From the NCBI GenBank assembly GCA_032622095.1, contig CP136068.1:137277989-137341988 (forward strand): 64,000 bases of DNA. Direction: 5' to 3'. Below the pieces are notes generated by a model that did not search any database, had not been told where the DNA came from, and saw nothing but the letters and a program-made list of their open reading frames with translations. The stretch comes from Siphonodentalium dalli (lineage: Eukaryota > Mollusca > Scaphopoda > Gadilida > Siphonodentaliidae). Position 1 is the stretch's first letter, and each line of letters begins with the position of its first letter. The translations under genes and the position numbers were made by a program. Of the stretch, positions 22,250 to 34,195 are shown piece after piece.

Positions 22250-22852
22250 ATTTTTTTCAAAATTATGTCAAGGGATGTATTCCAGAAAAAAAATATGAAA
22301 AAAAGATCTGTTACAGTGAGAACTAATCATTCACATGCACACTGTATCTATATGTAGCAAACCCACCAGTTGAATGTTATGGCTGTTCAATAAAAGTCAT
22401 GCTTTCAAAAATTATTCACTTCACCTCCATTATAACAAACGACACCCAATATTCCTGTCTCGAATGCTGATTATTCCATGGCGACTGCACAATCAATGCA
22501 AACGTCACATGGCGCACGTTTGCTTATCGACATATGACAGAGCGCCAGTGGTTTAGTTTCTCGATGATACTGGATGTAAGCTGATCGCATCATGTGTCGC
22601 AGATACGTATGGGTTATTCATTGAATTTCTAATATGTTATGATAATCGGAATGATAACCAGTGGAGTTCATTTATTCTTCAAGAATGTGACTTTGTACCA
22701 CATACGCAGTGCCTTATGCAGCAAGGTTAGTGGGCGGTGTCTCGGTCACATCGAAGACTTAAGACTGAGGTAAAAATTTGAATGAAAATTACCATGCAGA
22801 TGTCTGGAGCAACATATATATAAACAAGCCTCATGATCTCCTCCTTAAGATG
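22250..22852 (+). repeat. Duplicated 5' flank of the GPCR unit, copy 2
   Basis: Colinear by eye with 4801-5376 (GTATTCCAGAAAA, TTCACATGCACA, TGTTCAATAA, AACAAACGACACCC). A CAGATACGTATGGGTTATTC stretch resembles sequence upstream of GPCR 4 near 63135. Confidence 0.55.
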
Positions 22853-23908
22853 ATGGTGAATAATTCATACTACTTCGAACCTGAATCGCCTGTTGTGATT
22901 ATAGCAATGCCAACGCTTGGGACAATCATAACGTTAATGAATGGTGGCGTTCTCGCAATTCTGCTCACGGACCGTGAGTTGAGGCGAGACATGTACAGTG
23001 CTATTCTACTCAGCCTCAGCGTATGTGATCTCCTTGTCGGATTGTCGTTGTTGTTCCATTCTTTGGCATCGCATGTCGACATGCTGAGAAACTCGATATC
23101 GTGTGTGAGTTCTCTCTTCTTTTTGATCTCGAATATATGCCTATCTAATGTTCAGATATTTTACATCTGCGTCGTGCGGCTTGTAGCAGTAACTCATCCA
23201 CACTCCTTCCATTCCATATTCTCCATGAGGAGACACTGCGTATATACTGCAGTTCTCAGTTTAACAATTTACGTCATATTCGGAATACCCTCTATATTGT
23301 GGGTTGGAAACCCAGACGAAATGGAAGTTAAGTGCCAAACATATACTGCATTCAAACCCGTCGATGGCATGTTCATGCTCATTGCAATAGTTTTACTATC
23401 TACATACACTGTTACCATTGTGTGTTACGTACGCCTGATTCGAACATTACGACGACGAATATCACCAACAGCTTCATCTAGTGTTGCCGAGCCATCTGTT
23501 TTAAGTCGAAGCAATCGAGGCAAGAACACAATAGCTAAATCCGGCCTGGACGTATCTCACCAAATTGCAGCGGCGAGCAGAATTGAAACAAGTACGGCGC
23601 AATATCATTCGAGACAAGGTGAAAGTGCAGACACGGTTAGAACGGGATCAAGACGTGAACATGTTGGAGAAACTGTGAAAACTCTTGGGGCAATCATTGG
23701 AGTGATGACTGTTCTAGTTGTCCCGACTTCTCTGACTCTTTTAATCGAGGGGGTTGTGACCTCATTGACCTTATCGCTGTCTCTGCGCGCATCTATGGCT
23801 GTCGTCACGTGTCTCAATTCGTTACTGAACCCATTTGTTTACCCGCTTACAATGAAAAAGTTTAAAGCTGCACTGAGGCGACGCTTCAAATGCCGAACAA
23901 GAACATGA
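22853..23908 (+). CDS. Rhodopsin-like (class A) GPCR 2, orphan
   Basis: Intronless receptor of 351 residues, close paralogue of GPCR 1 and 3. Start chosen at the second of two adjacent ATGs to match MANDSYNF of the paralogues; the ATG at 22850 would add one residue, and the open frame further upstream has no ATG. N-terminal sequon NNS; TM1 LMNGGVLAILL; TM2 VCDLLVG; TM3 ending ICVVRLVAV, where DRY would be expected; a conserved Cys in ECL2 (VKCQTYTAF); a long Ser/Arg-rich third loop; TM6 LVVPTSL without the usual Trp; TM7 NPFVYP followed by basic helix 8. TM5 has Thr-Tyr where GPCR 1 has Pro-Tyr. Ligand and G protein unknown. Flanks share duplicated blocks with the other units. Confidence 0.95.
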   Translation: MVNNSYYFEPESPVVIIAMPTLGTIITLMNGGVLAILLTDRELRRDMYSAILLSLSVCDLLVGLSLLFHSLASHVDMLRNSISCVSSLFFLISNICLSNVQIFYICVVRLVAVTHPHSFHSIFSMRRHCVYTAVLSLTIYVIFGIPSILWVGNPDEMEVKCQTYTAFKPVDGMFMLIAIVLLSTYTVTIVCYVRLIRTLRRRISPTASSSVAEPSVLSRSNRGKNTIAKSGLDVSHQIAAASRIETSTAQYHSRQGESADTVRTGSRREHVGETVKTLGAIIGVMTVLVVPTSLTLLIEGVVTSLTLSLSLRASMAVVTCLNSLLNPFVYPLTMKKFKAALRRRFKCRTRT

Positions 23909-24177
23909 GGTGGGGTAGAGATGGCTTTTGGCATCGGTAGTTATTTAAACAGTTTCAGAAAGTAAATGTTCCATAAAAAACGCTACATCTGCGAACAGTT
24001 GGATTCATTGGGCAGCTATAGTACCTGGCGAGTGAAATAATTGTTTTATTTTGCCGGACAAGTTATAGTTCGCGCAATGTTTCAGACATTTGCTAAAGGA
24101 TACCTCCTGCTTATCAAGTAAAAGACAATATTTCTAACAATCAATACACTTGAACTTATAAAACGGTGTGTGTACTA

Positions 24178-24212
24178 ATGTTTCAAATGAGGAACAAGAA
24201 ATTAGTCAAGCA
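24178..24212 (+). pseudogene. Short decayed GPCR 3' remnant after GPCR 2
   Basis: About 270 bp past the GPCR 2 stop, TTTCAAATGAGGAACAAGAA and the next bases match the receptor C-terminal codons plus stop and the equivalent remnant at 6735-6765. Only about 30 bp is recognisable; support comes from the matching position in the other units. Confidence 0.45.
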
Positions 24213-24244
24213 AGTAAGTTGATTATGATGCCGTGAACTGCATA

Positions 24245-24375
24245 AGGAAACGTGTTTTTGACTTGAAACATATTTTATTTGCAAAATATACAAAAGGGAT
24301 TGGGGCACAAGTTTTTGCAACTTATGAAGCCCCTCTCCTAATACAATATTGTAACACACATGTGATCAAGATGAC
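24245..24375 (+). repeat. Dispersed repeat (partner at 32.4 kb)
   Basis: ACATATTTTATTTGCA, GGGATTGGGGCACAAGTTTT, GCAACTTA.GAAG and CTCTC.TAATACAATATTGTA recur in the same order at 32405-32510. Confidence 0.6.
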
Positions 24376-24879
24376 GGTACAAACTTATTTACATGGTGAG
24401 AAGTTATGGGAGATATAGTGTGTAGCGCCTTCCAGAGATGATCCAACATGAGATTGCTTCTTATCTGTGAGAAAATTTGTATTTGAAGAATGTCACTATT
24501 TTATTAATGTTGGAATGATTGACAAGTGCCAATATATTATCTATTCTAAGCACTTTTATGTTGGTTGTAAAATATAATGGTACACTTGATTCGTTCTCTA
24601 TTTTGTTATTGTTGTGCTCTGGAAGGCAATACAGATGATAAATCAGAATGAGATGTTTGAATGGGAGGTTTGTCCACTTGTGAGGTAAAAGTTGAAATTC
24701 CGGAAGCAAGTATAGATTCGCAAATAAGATAAATATAATCATTAGGGGTCAAAACGCTTAGTCGCTGCAATATATTGCTGTGTGATGGAAAATAGTTTCA
24801 TATTTTGTTGGGACGAGAGAAACGTGTTCTTATCATGTGGCCATCCGAGAATGACACGTTTGCAGATTCTTCATTTTTT

Positions 24880-25212
24880 TTCGCTTTATTCTTGTGTGTA
24901 CTATGTCATCACGTGGTATTACATGCGCTTGCACAAGGGCAGTTACTAGTATGTGACTTGGGCTGTTCGAACCAATGTTAGCAGTTTAAATGGCCCCATG
25001 TTGGCCCTGGTGGAAGAACGAGAGCTCAGCCCCACTGCGAGGGTTAAGAGTCCCCCCAATGTGGCACACTTTTAACGTGTGGTGCATCTCGTGTGGGTTG
25101 GTGCATCAGTCTTGTTGGCATAAGGCTGACCGCATCGTACTAGGTATCCTGTGGGTGAGGCTAAATTCGTTGTCCATGTCGTTCCAGCATCGCTTCAAAG
25201 CGCGTGTTTGAG
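24880..25212 (+). repeat. Downstream block of GPCR duplication unit 2
   Basis: Contains TGTCATCACGTGGTATTACATG, AATGGCCCCATGTTGGCCCTGGTGG and AGCCCCACTGCGAGGG, colinear with blocks at 9420-9600 and 43900-44300. Confidence 0.6.
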
Positions 25213-25601
25213 TTAACCCTTTACCCAACAAACCGGCCAAAACCGGCCAAATAAAGCTTCAACAGCCTAAAATATCTTCGGTCTGTCTTAATAGAACCAT
25301 ACAAATATGGATATCATTGGAACCGGCTCCTTGACCACATTGTGATAGTTACAGTTATGCCCTGTGCTAATGCATTTTCTTATATATGCGAGTCGACCAT
25401 AGGTCGCCTCGCACATATAAGAGAATGCATTGGCCTAAAACAAAAACTTTTTACCATTTTTTCTTACATTCTTTAACAATTTTATAATTTTTAATGTGTT
25501 AAGCCAATGCATTCTCTTATATATGCGAGGCGACCTATGGTCGACTCGCATATATAAGATAATGCATTGGCACAGGGCCCTTCTGTTGGGTAAAGGGTTA
25601 A
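25213..25601 (-). mobile_element. piggyBac-like TTAA MITE, copy 3 (reverse orientation)
   Basis: 381-bp element between TTAA at 25213-25216 and 25598-25601, inverted relative to copies 1 and 2. Left end CCCTTTACCCAACAAACCGG, right end TGTTGGGTAAAGGG. Both internal palindromes are present with a few changes (GCATTTTCTTATATATGCG; CTCGCACATATAAG). Confidence 0.9.
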
Positions 25602-28093
25602 CCCGACTCAGTCAATCGGCTGGACACTCTTCTTCACATTGCCTATAATTATAACAGTATTTGCATTTACTGTATTGTGTCATTGTCAATTTCAGTTCAG
25701 CATTTCTTGGTGTAAACATATTTATTTCTCTAATTAATGCACATAAATTAACAGAGTTGTATAATACATAAAGACAATTATTTTAGAGAATGGGATTTGG
25801 CAGAAAGTATGATGCTTATATTAGCCATTTCCCCATCTTTGGCTTACACGCGTGGTGGTGTCTTTATTGCTTTTTCATAATGTTCTTTTCCCAGCTAGAT
25901 TTTGTTTCATGTTAATTTTCTATCTTATCATCATTGTCAGCCATCAGGGACATAGACTGCCCAACAGTAACTTATAATGAGTCACTGTTGTGCAGTCCAT
26001 GCATCAGATGGAACTGAATTGTTGCAACATATTTGTTTGTGACCTGACACTTGAAGTCATATTGGCTGTTTTTCATTTGGATGTATTTTAATTTAGTCGG
26101 GAAATTGCAAATCATTCTGGACCAGTAAATGGTGTTCACCTGACTGAACGTTTAAACCAAGTTCAAACGGACGCTCTTCAGTTGAGCAACATCATCATTG
26201 TTGGTTACTCCTTACCATATATTGAATAACGGCATGGCTGTTTTGAGAATCCGCTGTATATGTAATTGGCTGAGTTGGCTCTACATGGAGTGATATGTGT
26301 ACATATGTTAAAACGATTGGAATGTGCCACTGAGCGCTCATCTCACCATAAACATGTGTCAACGCCCGCCGAAGTTGAACTATGTATACATGATGCTACT
26401 GGTGTTACAAGTTGTTTTGTGATATTTTAAAGGCTAAAGTATGGCCGTGAGCACGAAAATTGCAAGTAACGAAATATATGTGCACTGTGTTCTGCTCCGT
26501 TTCATTAACACACTAATTGATCAGAACCGTGTTTGGTTTGGTGCACACTCAACATTGGATTTTTCATGTCCCATTCTGACTAAATTTAATTTTACTAAAA
26601 TTTAAGACACATGGCGGTTTGAAATCCAAATTATACCGCTCATGTTTGCTTGTGTAATATCCCGGATATGTTGTGATAGACGTCGATAGATACGTTAATT
26701 AATGTTATACAAATTTGGTATGGTTATTCATGTCATATAATTTATCAGTTCCCGATTTCTCTCATACGCGAAATAATAAAGAGCGCTTCATGTCAGTCTA
26801 TTCTTAATACGTATATACGAATAAAGATCGTATTTATCGACTTTTGTTGTTTATACTACCCAATCACGCGATTTATTCCGGTGGGATATCCGAAATGGTC
26901 CGCAATTAATCGGAATATTGTTTACACAACGTGAGTTGTGTACACGTTCAAATATTACACAGAATAGACGGTGCCATCTGTCGGCCATTGGTCGCTTATA
27001 CCAATATATTTGGTTTCACTGACTTCTATACCATGGCCCACATCTAATACATGTATGCACGCATCATCACGGGGAGACGTCATAAAATTAGCATTAAGCA
27101 TGCTGAACCCCACAATAAGAAAAACTCGTGTCTAAATTAAACTCTGTAATTATGTATTGTATATCTAATGTTGGAAAATTAAATGTTTACATCAAGCTTG
27201 CAATTGGATCAGCGACAAATCGACTACCTACACCTATGCACGTAGTTTATATGAACAAATTATAGTGCACATCTAGCATTTTCACATAACAATATCAATA
27301 CACGCGTTCTGCAAATATATAACAAACCTTTGCTATATGTGTCTTGGGCTGATTGTAAATTGTAGAAATGAACCGGGATAAATAATTAACAGGCACATGT
27401 GTGTTTGGGTTCATCAATGGATGCTAAAAAAAGCTGCGAAATGGTTATTTATTCAATACTGTGAAATAGTATTTTGGCAGCCTGTTGTGGTCAAAATAAG
27501 CACATAATTGACTTACTTTAATGAGCGAAATAAGCTCACATTGATATAATTAACCTTAATATATGCTCTATTTGTACCTAAAACGCGGTGTTTAAATCAG
27601 TCCAACATTGAACTATGTCCATACGAAATATGCTCATATTGGCATTATTTTACGTGCTTATTTCAGAATCCAATAAGTCCAAATTAAAACTATATGTGAA
27701 TATTTAGGTTGTATATGAACCTATTATTTCCACGAGGATAACTATGTTGTATTTGGAGTATATGGTAAAGACGGAGAAGGGTGGATTGACGCAGGGTGCT
27801 ATACATGTTAATTTACTATACACAACATTGCTGCTGGCATCGGTTAAGTGGTTCCAATCATTACGCATATTAAACTAAATTAAACTAATTGATTTGGAAA
27901 CCTATGTGTGTCTATCGACTTGTTATCATTGACATGACGACAGCAGTCAATTAAAATTATTAATTTGAGGCTTAATAATTGCCAGTCGCCTTAATCTGAC
28001 ACACCATATCGACCTGACTAAAAGCCCTTCCTTACGGATTCGCCTAATTATATAAGTATAAGACACATGTCGCATGCACTAGTGCCAATGCAC
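25602..28093. other. Intergenic, nearly featureless
   Basis: Roughly 2.5 kb without gene-like frames. The part near 26190-26260 (GTTACTCCTTACCATATATTGAATA...GGCATGGCTGTTTTGAGAATCCGC) is shared with 44620-44680, so GPCR unit 2 homology continues at least that far. Confidence 0.5.
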
Positions 28094-28560
28094 GAGGTCA
28101 GACAGCTAGGAGACGCGGTCGGTGCCGTTTTTATTTTGCGTACGCGACGGAACCGGCCGCAACACCAGCAGGGTCTACGGTGCCGTTTCCGCTTGAGATA
28201 TCGACTTGGGGATTACAACTGTGGTTACTACATGTTAGTGCTGCACGACAGTGCACGTCCCATCTCGCTCGGTCCCCTGGTGGCGGTACTGTCGGTGGGT
28301 ATTATTTTATGTGTTTTGCGTACATGTATACCGAATTCGACCGCAGCGTATGGGTTAATATATTCACTTCCGGTATTGCTAGCAACTTGCCTCATCGTCC
28401 ATGGGTGCAGAGGGGTATTCTTTCCGTGGTCAGACAGCCAGGAGAGGAGCGGTAGTGCCTTTTTTTTATTTTGCGTACATGACGGAACATACCGCAAGTT
28501 AGGGGTTAACAGTGCTGTTTTCGCTTGAGATATCGACTTGGGGATTTGATAATTGTTACA
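28094..28560 (+). repeat. Direct duplication of ~130 bp, 335 bp apart
   Basis: GGTCAGACAGCTAGGAGACG ... TATTTTGCGTACGCGACGGAAC ... CGCTTGAGATATCGACTTGGGGAT (28094-28225) recurs at 28429-28548 as TGGTCAGACAGCCAGGAGAG ... TTTTGCGTACATGACGGAAC ... CGCTTGAGATATCGACTTGGGGAT. The zone is more GC-rich than its surroundings, which keeps frames open on both strands (153 codons plus, 143 codons minus). Neither frame has a recognisable domain. Confidence 0.7.
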
Positions 28561-28789
28561 TTTTGGTCCATTCTGCAAGATTGCGTATGCCCCAACTCGC
28601 TCGGGTGCGGTCGGTTGCGATCGGCTTATATTGCATAACCGGAGAGTGACAGTAAACACGATAATAACGAGTGAGAAGTGAGAAAATATATATCAACGAC
28701 TTTCAGTCACATCGAACTCCTACCAGATACTAAATTGTTTAATTGGATCAACACTTTATGATAAATAATAAGCATAATATCAGACTAAT

Positions 28790-29330
28790 CAAGTGGAAGA
28801 TGTCAGTCACACGAAGAAACTATTCTCCACATATTCTTTGATTGCCATATGGTAAAGTCTTTGTTTAAATACATGCATGTGGAATCGTGGCTCGCAACAT
28901 CCGGTGTAAAGGCAAGTTTAATTGTACAACCCCTGGATAAGTGGCATTGTTAAATTCATGTGGTGCTGGTGGGTTTTACTGAATTGATACGGTGCATGTA
29001 CATGTATGCCTAATTGATGCTGTTCAGAAACAAAAACCGTTATGTTTTCTAAGTGTCATGTTCGCGGACCTTGGCTCTCCTGAACAAATCCAGAAAAAAG
29101 CCATTATATGTACAAAATATTCAAAATATATTTTATAAACTAATTTAATAAAGGCTGTTATATGGTATTATTGTAAACATATCATAATGGAGATATCTAT
29201 TCCTGCCGTTTGGCAAAACTATTATTACAATATTTGTTGGACATGCTCTTGAATAGAGTCTCACATCAAATTGTGGTTATTCTCTATCAGACACTTTGAA
29301 AAGGCGACGAAAATTTTACCATATTTACGT
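28790..29330 (+). pseudogene. Decayed LINE C-terminal fragment
   Basis: The plus strand reads Cys-Gln-Ser-His-Glu-Glu-Thr-Ile-Leu-His-Ile-Phe-Phe-Asp-Cys (28806-28850). This resembles the E-T-x-x-H-x-F-x-x-C zinc-knuckle-like segment near the end of many LINE reverse transcriptases, and hydrophobic-basic sequence follows in broken frames. No complete frame remains. The assignment rests mainly on one short motif. Confidence 0.4.
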
Positions 29331-29334
29331 CTCT

Positions 29335-30845
29335 AGATCTGTCGATCAGATTCCAGTTCTGTATTGATGGGTTTTCATTTATTGCATTTGTTTGTGGCTC
29401 AGAACATGCGCGATTTCAATGGTATGCGATGTAACAGATCATTTCAAGGCGGAATCAAATATCTACAAAAAGCCGATAACTATTATAACCTCTGCATCAT
29501 GGTTGGTTATATTAAAATTGCGAGATCGGAGGTAAATGATGATTGTGTTGACAATTTCCCCACGCTGTCGAAACACATCAAATGTTATGACACATACATG
29601 TAATACAGACGTCATATTTATAATTAATTATACACATCGAAATAATGTAGACATCATCTTCGATTTTTTTATCAGATATTTATTACCGATTATTATTTCG
29701 CATCTTGTTGTTTTTATATATATATACTACCAAATACTACGATTCTCAGAAAGATTTAATAAGCCATGCATGCAAGGTTTGCGCTGCCAAATTTGCCAAT
29801 GGCAAAAACAATTCACATAGTCACTTATTAATTCATTAAGATAGTTTTTTTTTCAGGAAACTCTTACAATAAAATTATATTAGTGGTGTAGGAAAAGTTA
29901 ACACCTCTATTAAGATGCAGTTAATATGATCGCTATTAGTAACGAGGGATTGGAGTGATTAACCATATTTAGTGTTGTGGTTGTATTTACATAGCTAATC
30001 CTCTTGTGATGTGCCCTTCTGGTGAAGCAACCCTTCGACTATTTTATTGTTCGGTGATTAGTTTATTTTTGTATGGTAAACCACAGTAGAGATGCGAGTG
30101 TAATTATTAACTAACTGCTTTCCTGTCGATATCAAAAGTCGTTCAAACCACGAGTGTCGAAACATAAGACTCAATTGGTGTTGCAGTAAATGGTACTATC
30201 GGGGATAGCATTTGGCAAATTCGAAAACAATTTGGCAAAAGATATTTTCATTTGGCAACTTATTTGGCATAAATAAATTTCGGTCCAGCGCGGACCCTGC
30301 ATGCATGCGCTCCATATTTGAAAATGAGTTATTTCGTCATCTTGGGAAAACAGCATCGTCCTAAAAAGTAACCTCTATCACAGATCGAGAGACCTAAATC
30401 TGATAGGACTTTCGTTGGATTTTCAAAGAGACTCGTTCTTTATGTATATACTGATCTGAAGATATATATAAACTCATCCGTGGTGTCAGGCCACGTGGGT
30501 GTGATGTTAGGCCACCTGGCTGTGATATACGGCAGCGTATTCACAAATGCATGTGTTTTCAGTGGCACGGTAGTGAAACATGGCTATCGAATGAACATCT
30601 AACTGATACAATCACGTGGTTACTGACCGACTGTTCCCATGTTTGCTGTCCTAAAGGAGTGTTTAGACGAGTCAGTTGTGAATTTAACGCTTTGCATAGA
30701 AATTGTAAAACAGGCAACAACATTATGGCATTTAGATGGTGGCTGTGCGTCCGTTGCGCATTTGGCGCTTTGCTTTGAAATTATAAATAGGCAACAACAT
30801 TATGGCATTTAGACGGCTGTGGTGCGTCCGTTTAAGTGTTATCCA
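29335..30845. other. Intergenic, nothing recognised
   Basis: AT-rich. A stretch at 30200-30300 repeats TTTGGCAA several times (tandem-like) and contains GGTCCAGCGCGGACCCTGCATGC, which resembles sequence near 35575 and 36950. No gene called. Confidence 0.4.
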
Positions 30846-31244
30846 TTAACCCTTTACCCAACAAACCGGCCAAAACCGGCCAAATAAAGCTTCAACAGCC
30901 TAAAATATCTTCGGTCTGTCTCAATAGAACCATACAAATATGGATATCATTGGAACCGGCTCCTTGACCACATTGTGATAGTTACAGTTATGCCCTATGC
31001 CAATGCATTCTCTTATATATGCGAGTCGACCATAGGTCGCCTCGCATATATAAGAGAATGCATTGGCCTAAAAAAAACATTTTTTAACACTTTTTACCAT
31101 TTTTTCTTACATTCTTTAACAATTTTATAATTTTTAATGTGTTAGGCCAATGCATTCTCTTATATATGCGAGGCGACCTATGGTCGACTCGCATATATAA
31201 GAGAATGCATTGGCACAGGGCCCTTCTGTTGGTTAAAGGGTTAA
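30846..31244 (-). mobile_element. piggyBac-like TTAA MITE, copy 4 (reverse orientation)
   Basis: 391-bp element between TTAA at 30846-30849 and 31241-31244; same orientation as copy 3, with both palindromes intact (about 31002-31068 and 31147-31213). The right end reads TGTTGGTTAAAGGG. Confidence 0.9.
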
Positions 31245-32404
31245 CTCACCGAATGGAGAGAATGTATTTCCAATATAGCCATAACTCATATAGTATACGG
31301 TATAGAACCGCGTGGATCGTGTAACGGTTCGTGTTTTCAGGCTATCAATGATAGTAGCTCATTTCACGAAGCAAAGAAAACTTGACTTCCATTTACGAGA
31401 ACGAAGATTTTGTTGCTGGCATTTCACCTATTTGGCATCACCGGACAAATCACAGTGGCCCACTGATTTGCAATATTGCATTTATTCCAATATAGTACGG
31501 CCGTCAAACCTCTATTTCGGGCTAATGCATGTTTTCGCTTATATAGTGTCGTCGCTGCTTTCATAAGTTCAGATATCCATCATAACAGTTCCATCGGCTG
31601 ACAAGCAGGCAGCCTTGAGGAATTTGTTTTATTATGCCACAACGTTGAGTGACGTTGGAAGAGCCGAACAACGAATGTGTGTGTTAATTGCTTCATTAAG
31701 CCAGTATAAATTATTAGGTTGTATACACGGGCCGAACAAGAGGGTGTCCGATTGGACTCTCCATCTGGCACAGTTAAAACAAATGAAATCCTAATTCTTC
31801 GCACCAGGTCATAGAAACTACCCCAGGTATGGCTTATACTATCTGATGGAGATGTACGGATTACCTTCAGATGATCTGCAACACTCTTTGAAAGGACCTC
31901 ACGTACTGAGACACTTGGACGTGTATGCAATGGAATGTTGAGTCATATGTACATAGAACCAATCTTTTCTGTGGCGTAAATAAGGGAATTCAGGCATTAT
32001 AGGCATCACGTTGAAACCAGAAACACGTCAAGTTTGGGCCCTCAGTCTGTGGAATCAGATATGCATCAACCCATGGATTGAATCGTATTGGTATTCGACA
32101 TAAACTAGAATATGTTATAAGCCCGTTGAACTCAGAAACAAGCTTGAAATTGTGAATATCGTGAACGGACAAATTGCTCACGCAACTGTAAATACACAAT
32201 ATCACTTGGTCGACGGGAAATGAACGAGTTCGAGAATCGTTGCCAACTGGTTTATACGATAGGATACCACGCGGGTTGATACATTGTCATCGATGAAACA
32301 GTCAATCAAATTGGGAGGCACTCGGGTGTAACTTACTCACGAGTAATAGGAATGCAAACCAGTATGTGTGATGCTGATATCAAAGACGTGCTGTCGTTTG
32401 AGTT
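31245..32404. other. Intergenic, nothing recognised
   Basis: A 116-codon minus-strand frame (31580-31930) shows no recognisable domain and is not called. Confidence 0.35.
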
Positions 32405-32510
32405 AGTGTAAAAACATATTTTATTGCATAATACCGCAACGGGATTGAGACACAAGTTTTGCAACTTACAAAGGGTCTCTCTCCCCACATAATTGTATTA
32501 CCCAAAATGA
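32405..32510 (+). repeat. Copy of the 24.3-kb dispersed repeat
   Basis: ACATATTTTATTGCA, GGGATTGAGACACAAGTTTT and GCAACTTA match the order seen at 24245-24375. Confidence 0.6.
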
Positions 32511-32782
32511 ACATAAAATACAATTACACACAAACATGATAATTCATATGTATAACATCTTTTCACTTATAACAATATATGATATAATCTTGAGTGTGAC
32601 CATACCGGTGGATATTTAACTTTATGGGGGGGGGGTGGTGGTTCGTCTCGTGGGTTGGTGGCTCAGGTGAGTCTTAGCTTTCTATGTAGTGATAATACAA
32701 CATGTAGTTACTTTTTCAGCAGAGGTTTTGCACATTAAGGTGTTTAATAAAGTTTAAACCGCGATGTCGAGGTTATGTATAA

Positions 32783-33612
32783 TTGAACAGCCCTAAATAT
32801 GTTCCGGTTTTGTGTACGATTCAGATTAGTATCTCCAAGGAGGAGTTTGAGTTTGAGTTGTCACCAGTTCCAACAGCTTTGTTCAATGACAGCGGGGACA
32901 TGCGTAAGTCAAAATCAAAATACGTTTTGAAGAACATATTAACCGACAGTAACAAAATCAAACACGACAACTGAGCAAGAAAACGTCTTATGCCTATATA
33001 TGGCCATCGATGGTTATGTTCTTCGTTGAACACCACACTTGCCACAACACAATAAAATATGCACACCAACTGAGAGATGTTTTGTTAAGATGGTTTAAGA
33101 TCTCGTGAAGCAAAGACTCTTGTTATGAGACACGTATCTCGTGTTCGATAGATACAACGATTTCAGAACCAAATACGGCACAATAGCTATCTGGAGTGTT
33201 GACGACTGTTGGCCGGAAATTCAAGCTGACAACATTGTTAGCAGACAATATATTCAAGATATACGGCCCAGAGTAATCGTGTGCTCATTGTAGCAGCTGA
33301 CACAGATAATAATAATAATAATATATAGCATTTGTATAGCGCTTCATCCCTGGTCTAGCTCGAAGCGCTACACCAGGGATGTGTACGCATTAATACAGCT
33401 GTACTACTATGTAACATAGGAATTTGGCATCCGCTATCTATGGAATCCCAACAAAGGATAGATTAGTGGTAGATATCCGCACAACCGCAGCGAAGCATCG
33501 GAATATCATCCCAAACCTACTCGCCATGCATGCTATTTCTGGTTGTGATGCAGTTGTAAGATGTTTGTATTTGTATAGGCAAAGGACGGGTACTCATAAG
33601 TTTGAAAGTTGA
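32783..33612 (+). pseudogene. Decayed copy of a VFDRY / GCD-type transposon-associated family
   Basis: Three segments in order match a repetitive protein family of unknown function common in invertebrate genomes. At 32821-32972: FEFELSPVPTALFNDSG then Met-Arg-Lys-Ser-Lys. At 33140-33200, in another frame: Val-Phe-Asp-Arg-Tyr-Asn-Asp-Phe-Arg-Thr-Lys-Tyr-Gly-Thr. At 33265-33305: Val-Leu-Ile-Val-Ala-Ala-Asp-Thr-Asp. At 33490-33560: His-Arg-Asn-Ile-Ile-Pro-Asn then Ala-Ile-Ser-Gly-Cys-Asp-Ala-Val. Known family members show the same order (LFD..MRK, VFDRY, ADDTD, HA.SGCD), recalled from memory. Frame changes, a stop at 32974 and an inserted repeat at 33306-33420 make it non-functional. Confidence 0.6.
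33306..33420 (+). mobile_element. (AAT)n-headed short repeat inserted in the pseudogene
   Basis: Begins with an AAT microsatellite (33308-33324), followed by ATATAGCATTTGTATAGCGC, and folds through AGCGCTTC/GAAGCGCT and CATCCCTGGT/ACCAGGGATG. It resembles the common TAGCGC-type short interspersed repeat of animals. It separates the ADDTD and GCD motifs of the surrounding relic. Confidence 0.55.
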
Positions 33613-33944
33613 CGGGACTAATTGAATTAAGGTCGTGACATTAAAGGCACGGATGGCCTTCGTTATAGGTTATAATTTAGAAATAACTTACTAAATTATG
33701 AAAAATTCCTCAAGAATATACTAATAGTATAGTTTTATGATAGTATGAAATTATGAGTGCGATATTAGCCACAGAATACACTTTGTGTGAGCCGAGCTTT
33801 GCTTATATACAGCACATAAATAGTGAGCGATAAGCAAAACATTCAAAACCGTGAACATTTTTTTTAGAAGAGTGATTCACGGTGAGTGACCCATTCAACA
33901 CCGAAATCTGGAAAGGCGATGATTAGCAAACGCTATACTGGTAT

Positions 33945-34195
33945 ATATATATGAGATATAGCAGAGTAGCATTGTTATATTTTATGCATCCGAAACATGC
34001 CGAGCATTGCTCTTTGAACATGCTTGGCACTATACAACACACCATGCGCCTATGTTTAGAAGCAAATTTGATTTTTGAGACAGTGCAAAGTTTTTGGGAT
34101 TGGGTGGGATTCGAACCCCGGCCCATGACGGCGAGTGCGCCGAGTGTGATATTGACGTCATGGGCCGGGGTTCGAATCCCACCCAATCCCAAAAA
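33945..34195 (+). mobile_element. 251-bp insertion with 13-bp target duplication
   Basis: Bounded by the direct repeat GCTATACTGGTAT at 33932-33944 and 34196-34208; the uninterrupted paralogous site at about 34439 carries the sequence once (GCTATATCGGTAT). The insert ends in AAAAA on the plus strand. The length of the target duplication and the A-tail suggest retroposition, as for a SINE, rather than a DNA transposon. Its last 105 bp form the tRNA-like palindrome listed separately. A 145-codon frame crossing it is not coding evidence. Confidence 0.75.
34091..34195. repeat. Perfect 40-bp inverted repeat with tRNA-like B boxes
   Basis: Arms 34091-34130 and 34156-34195 are exact reverse complements, separated by 25 bp. 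Each arm holds GGTTCGAATCC, an exact match to the RNA polymerase III B-box / tRNA T-loop consensus, on opposite strands. Downstream of each, CACCCAATCCCA resembles a tRNA 3' acceptor end. The minus-strand spacer reads GGCGCACTCGCC before GTCATGGGCC, like the anticodon-side region of tRNA-derived SINE heads. No complete tRNA cloverleaf could be drawn. Confidence 0.8.

Noticed and set aside
34091-34195. Functional tRNA gene
   Set aside because: B box and acceptor-like end are present, but no anticodon arm or A box could be placed and the two arms are exact inverted copies; treated as a tRNA-derived repeat.
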